Positions 5,251-7,159 of a stretch of DNA of 7,159 nt are shown here, one piece after another (position 1 is the first letter of the stretch; every line of letters begins with the position of its first letter). The stretch covers positions 1-7,159 of the forward strand of contig MNYA01000251.1 of NCBI GenBank assembly GCA_001872985.1, written 5' to 3'. The position numbers and the translations under genes were made by a program. Below the pieces are notes generated by a model. That model ran no database searches. It saw only the letters and a program-made list of their open reading frames with translations, and was not told the DNA's origin. Origin of the DNA: a bacterium CG2_30_54_10. Its GTDB lineage: Bacteria; Muiribacteriota; Ozemobacteria; Ozemobacterales; Ozemobacteraceae.

Positions 5251-6956
5251 CTTTTGTCCTCCGTGACGGTCGTCAGCAAGGTTGCAAGAAAGAACGCGCC
5301 ATCGGCCGAGAATAAAGAAGAGCTGTCGGGAACCGCGGAAAGCCGATCGACCGAATGGACCAGTTCCAGGTCTCCGCCATGTTTGCGGGCGAGACCCCTG
5401 GCAAGTGTCAGCCCGATTCCGGCTCCCGCGACTCCTTCGGTCAGAGAATCATTGAGTCTCGCGAAGGGCTGAAACACAAACTCCGACTGGTTTAGTGGGA
5501 TGCCTGGCCCCGCATCACGCACGAGTAGGAAAGTCCGATCGGATGACTGGCGGGTCGCGACGAATGCTATTCCACCCGCTGCGGCGTATTTTTCGACATT
5601 GCTCAGGAGGTTGTTTAAGATCTGCTCCAGGACATCGGCATCGATGTTCACTTCCCTTCGAGCCTCCAGCGAAGTTTCCAATCGAATACCGCGGCTTTCC
5701 AGAAACGGGCGGAAATGCTCTATTACCGCCCCGACAAGGATATCCGGCACTGCCGGGGAGGGCCTTAAGGAAATCCTGTCTCGTTGCTGCCGCGAAAAAG
5801 CGAGAACGTTGTTGATCAAGCGTCCGAGCCGCTGACTCTCGGAAATTATGACGCCGATACGGTTTCGTTGGCTTTCATCTTCTTCATCGAGAGATTCAGA
5901 GAGAAGCTCGGCATGAAGCCTTATATTGGTAAGCGGGGTCTTCAACTCGTGCGAAACCTGGTTGACGAAGGAAACTTTCTGGGCTGCATCCCGCAGTTCG
6001 CGCATGTTTTCGCGGTAAAGGAAGATCGCGAGCACGCTAAGGGCAAGGCCGACCGCTAAAAGACCGGCGGCCAGAGGAAAGGCTGTTCCAGAGCCCAGGG
6101 CCGAATCAGCGAGTTCTGAAGAGGCATGGAAGTGCAGACTCCAACTGTGAAGGGGCCCGCTGAGTGGAATCCGGATTCTTGCCGGGTTCCCCGCTGGAGG
6201 GTGGAAGCCTCCCCACCGGAAAAGAGTCCGGCCTGCGCTGTCGCTCAGAGTCACGCATCCCTCCAGTAAAACAAGGTCGCGCGGACCGGGGTCCGGAATC
6301 AGGCCGATCAGATCGGCCAGCAGTCTGACCCTGGATATCTCCGCACCGGCGATCGAACCATCGGATCCGCGCATCCAGAAAAGGAGCTGAACGTCGTTTC
6401 CGGAATACCACGGAAACCATCCAAATCCACTGGAAACCTCGACCGGATCTTGTTGTTGCTGTTTGTTTCGTTGATACAAGATGGCTTGTTTGGCGGTTTC
6501 CTGGATTGAGAGTTTTCGTGTGATTGTTCCGGGGTTGCCCGCCTTCGATTCATCGGTGGGTATCAGAAGCAGTTTCCCATCGAAGACTCCTCCGAATCGA
6601 TCGAGGAATGCCCGCTCGTCAAAGGTCAGGCCCGCCTCAAGTGATGGAAACAGTACGGTCCCGTCAGGTGCTTGATGGAAGAAACGGATGATGCCAGGCT
6701 TGCTTCGGGATAGAGCATCAAGCGACTTTCTCGAAAGATCGCTGTCCTCGATCGCCTGCATGAGATCGCGGCGACGATCGTCCAGGAGCTGCATCGCCAG
6801 ATTGTCCGTCTCTTCCAGCTTGCTGCGGAGAAGATCGTCGAATGTCCGGGAAAGGCGTTCCTGCTCGGCGCTTGCCACCCGGACTCCAAGCCATGCAAGG
6901 AGCCCGAGCGGAAGCACTACGAGCAGCGACAGGATCAACGCCGGCAGAATTCTCAT
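5247..6956 (-). CDS. Membrane sensor histidine kinase, partner of the downstream regulator
   Basis: A 569-residue HisKA-type kinase that autophosphorylates and passes phosphate to the regulator. Seen in order: N-terminal membrane helix (about 3-25), a large periplasmic/extracellular sensor region (about 26-292), a second helix (about 293-314), then H-box SHELKTPL with phospho-acceptor H336, N-box NNLLSNVEKYA (448-458), G1 DAGPGIP (481-487), F-box FVFQPF (493-498) and G2 GAGIGLTLA (511-519). E337 and T340 are the positions used for kinase/phosphatase activity in HisKA proteins. Only about 15 residues separate the second helix from the H-box region, so a HAMP domain is absent. The sensor region begins with a helical stretch and holds two possible alpha/beta units (near 88-135 and 178-280); I cannot assign it to a named fold. 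The start is the first codon before the membrane helix, but it lacks a clear Shine-Dalgarno. First gene of the operon. Confidence 0.95.
   Translation of the reverse strand: MRILPALILSLLVVLPLGLLAWLGVRVASAEQERLSRTFDDLLRSKLEETDNLAMQLLDDRRRDLMQAIEDSDLSRKSLDALSRSKPGIIRFFHQAPDGTVLFPSLEAGLTFDERAFLDRFGGVFDGKLLLIPTDESKAGNPGTITRKLSIQETAKQAILYQRNKQQQQDPVEVSSGFGWFPWYSGNDVQLLFWMRGSDGSIAGAEISRVRLLADLIGLIPDPGPRDLVLLEGCVTLSDSAGRTLFRWGGFHPPAGNPARIRIPLSGPLHSWSLHFHASSELADSALGSGTAFPLAAGLLAVGLALSVLAIFLYRENMRELRDAAQKVSFVNQVSHELKTPLTNIRLHAELLSESLDEEDESQRNRIGVIISESQRLGRLINNVLAFSRQQRDRISLRPSPAVPDILVGAVIEHFRPFLESRGIRLETSLEARREVNIDADVLEQILNNLLSNVEKYAAAGGIAFVATRQSSDRTFLLVRDAGPGIPLNQSEFVFQPFARLNDSLTEGVAGAGIGLTLARGLARKHGGDLELVHSVDRLSAVPDSSSLFSADGAFFLATLLTTVTEDKR
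5258..5262 (-). promoter_or_regulatory. Ribosome-binding site within the kinase gene, fixing the regulator start
   Basis: GGAGG on the minus strand with a 7-base spacer to the ATG at 5250. It lies within the last codons of the kinase gene. With the 4-bp ATGA overlap (5247-5250) it supports coupled translation of kinase and regulator. Confidence 0.85.
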
Positions 6957-6969
6957 AAAACGGGCGATG

Positions 6970-6997
6970 TGTATATTTTTTGAGAAAACCCTTGCAA
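6970..6997 (-). promoter_or_regulatory. Candidate promoter for the kinase-regulator operon
   Basis: On the minus strand TTGCAA (6992-6997, 4/6) and TATACA (6970-6975, 4/6) are separated by 16 bp. The expected transcription start, near 6963, is only about 7 bases from the ATG at 6956. That leaves no room for a Shine-Dalgarno and would give a nearly leaderless mRNA. The -35 element lies 2 bp from the palindromic repeat at 7000-7073. Confidence 0.4.
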
Positions 6998-6999
6998 AC

Positions 7000-7073
7000 T
7001 GTCATTGCGAGGCGTTTTTCGCCGAAGCAATCTCGTGACAAAAAGTGATTGCTTCGCTTCGCTCGCAATGACA
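7000..7073. repeat. Palindromic dispersed-type intergenic repeat (GTCATTGCGAG family)
   Basis: Outer arms TGTCATTGCGAG (7000-7011) and CTCGCAATGACA (7062-7073) are perfect inverted repeats. Inner arms CGAAGCAATC (7023-7032) and GATTGCTTCG (7047-7056) pair perfectly around a 14-base loop. GTCATTGCGAG...GAAGCAATC sequences are a widespread class of intergenic repeat in bacterial genomes, often mis-translated as 'SLRAKRSN', as in the minus-strand frame here. No transposase is present, so the unit resembles a MITE- or REP-like non-autonomous element. Only one copy is in this window. Confidence 0.8.
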
Positions 7074-7081
7074 CTTTGGAG

Positions 7082-7099
7082 AAATTCCATCAGGAATTT
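7082..7099. other. Small inverted repeat near the right edge
   Basis: AAATTCC (7082-7088) and GGAATTT (7093-7099) flank ATCA. The hairpin is not followed by a T-tract on either strand, so it is not a convincing terminator. Beyond it, to 7159, I see no gene or recognisable element. Confidence 0.35.
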
Positions 7100-7159
7100 G
7101 CAGTAACTTCTCAAAAAAGGGGGGCACGCGCGAATGGCACTTAGATAAGGAAATTCTTG

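Noticed and set aside
6718..7074. Minus-strand 118-codon frame beginning MSLRAKRSN
   Set aside because: Its first part is the translation of the palindromic repeat and the rest runs antiframe inside the kinase gene. This is a well-known spurious ORF type.

Overview
This looks like a bacterial chromosome segment of moderately high GC, roughly mid-50s percent by eye. It carries four protein genes and three noncoding stretches. Canonical Shine-Dalgarno sequences, a PAS-GGDEF protein and an OmpR-type two-component pair all point to a bacterium. The phylum cannot be fixed from the sequence. The kinase H-box region and the very large membrane/Ig-like protein remind me of PVC-group or other uncultured diderm lineages, but that is an impression, not a result.

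Layout. (1) Positions 1-2893, minus strand: the first 964 codons of a very large gene whose 3' end lies beyond the left edge. It encodes a small Trp-rich N-terminal module, a strongly acidic Ala/Asp/Glu/Gly low-complexity region built partly from an 18-bp tandem repeat, seven or eight membrane segments, and a long beta-rich exported region ending in Ig-like sequence. I do not recognise the family. (2) Positions 2894-3449: a 556-bp divergent intergenic region with candidate promoters in both directions, a short 11-bp tandem repeat, and several palindromes in the leader of the next gene. (3) Positions 3450-4499, plus strand: a soluble PAS-GGDEF diguanylate cyclase with an intact active site and an RxxD inhibitory site. 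(4) Positions 4540-6956, minus strand: a two-gene operon of a membrane sensor histidine kinase followed, with a 4-bp ATGA overlap, by its OmpR/PhoB-type response regulator. The operon converges on the cyclase gene across a 40-bp gap. (5) Positions 6957-7159: the operon's upstream region, with a promoter candidate very close to the start codon and a dispersed-type palindromic repeat directly behind it.

Functionally, the kinase should sense something outside the cytoplasmic membrane and phosphorylate Asp51 of the regulator, which then binds DNA. The cyclase makes the second messenger c-di-GMP in response to a PAS-detected signal. No sequence evidence links the two systems beyond adjacency. I found no RNA gene, insertion sequence, CRISPR array or phage gene. 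The most unusual features are the large membrane protein, its acidic repeat, and a roughly ten-fold excess of the palindrome CGATCG across the window.
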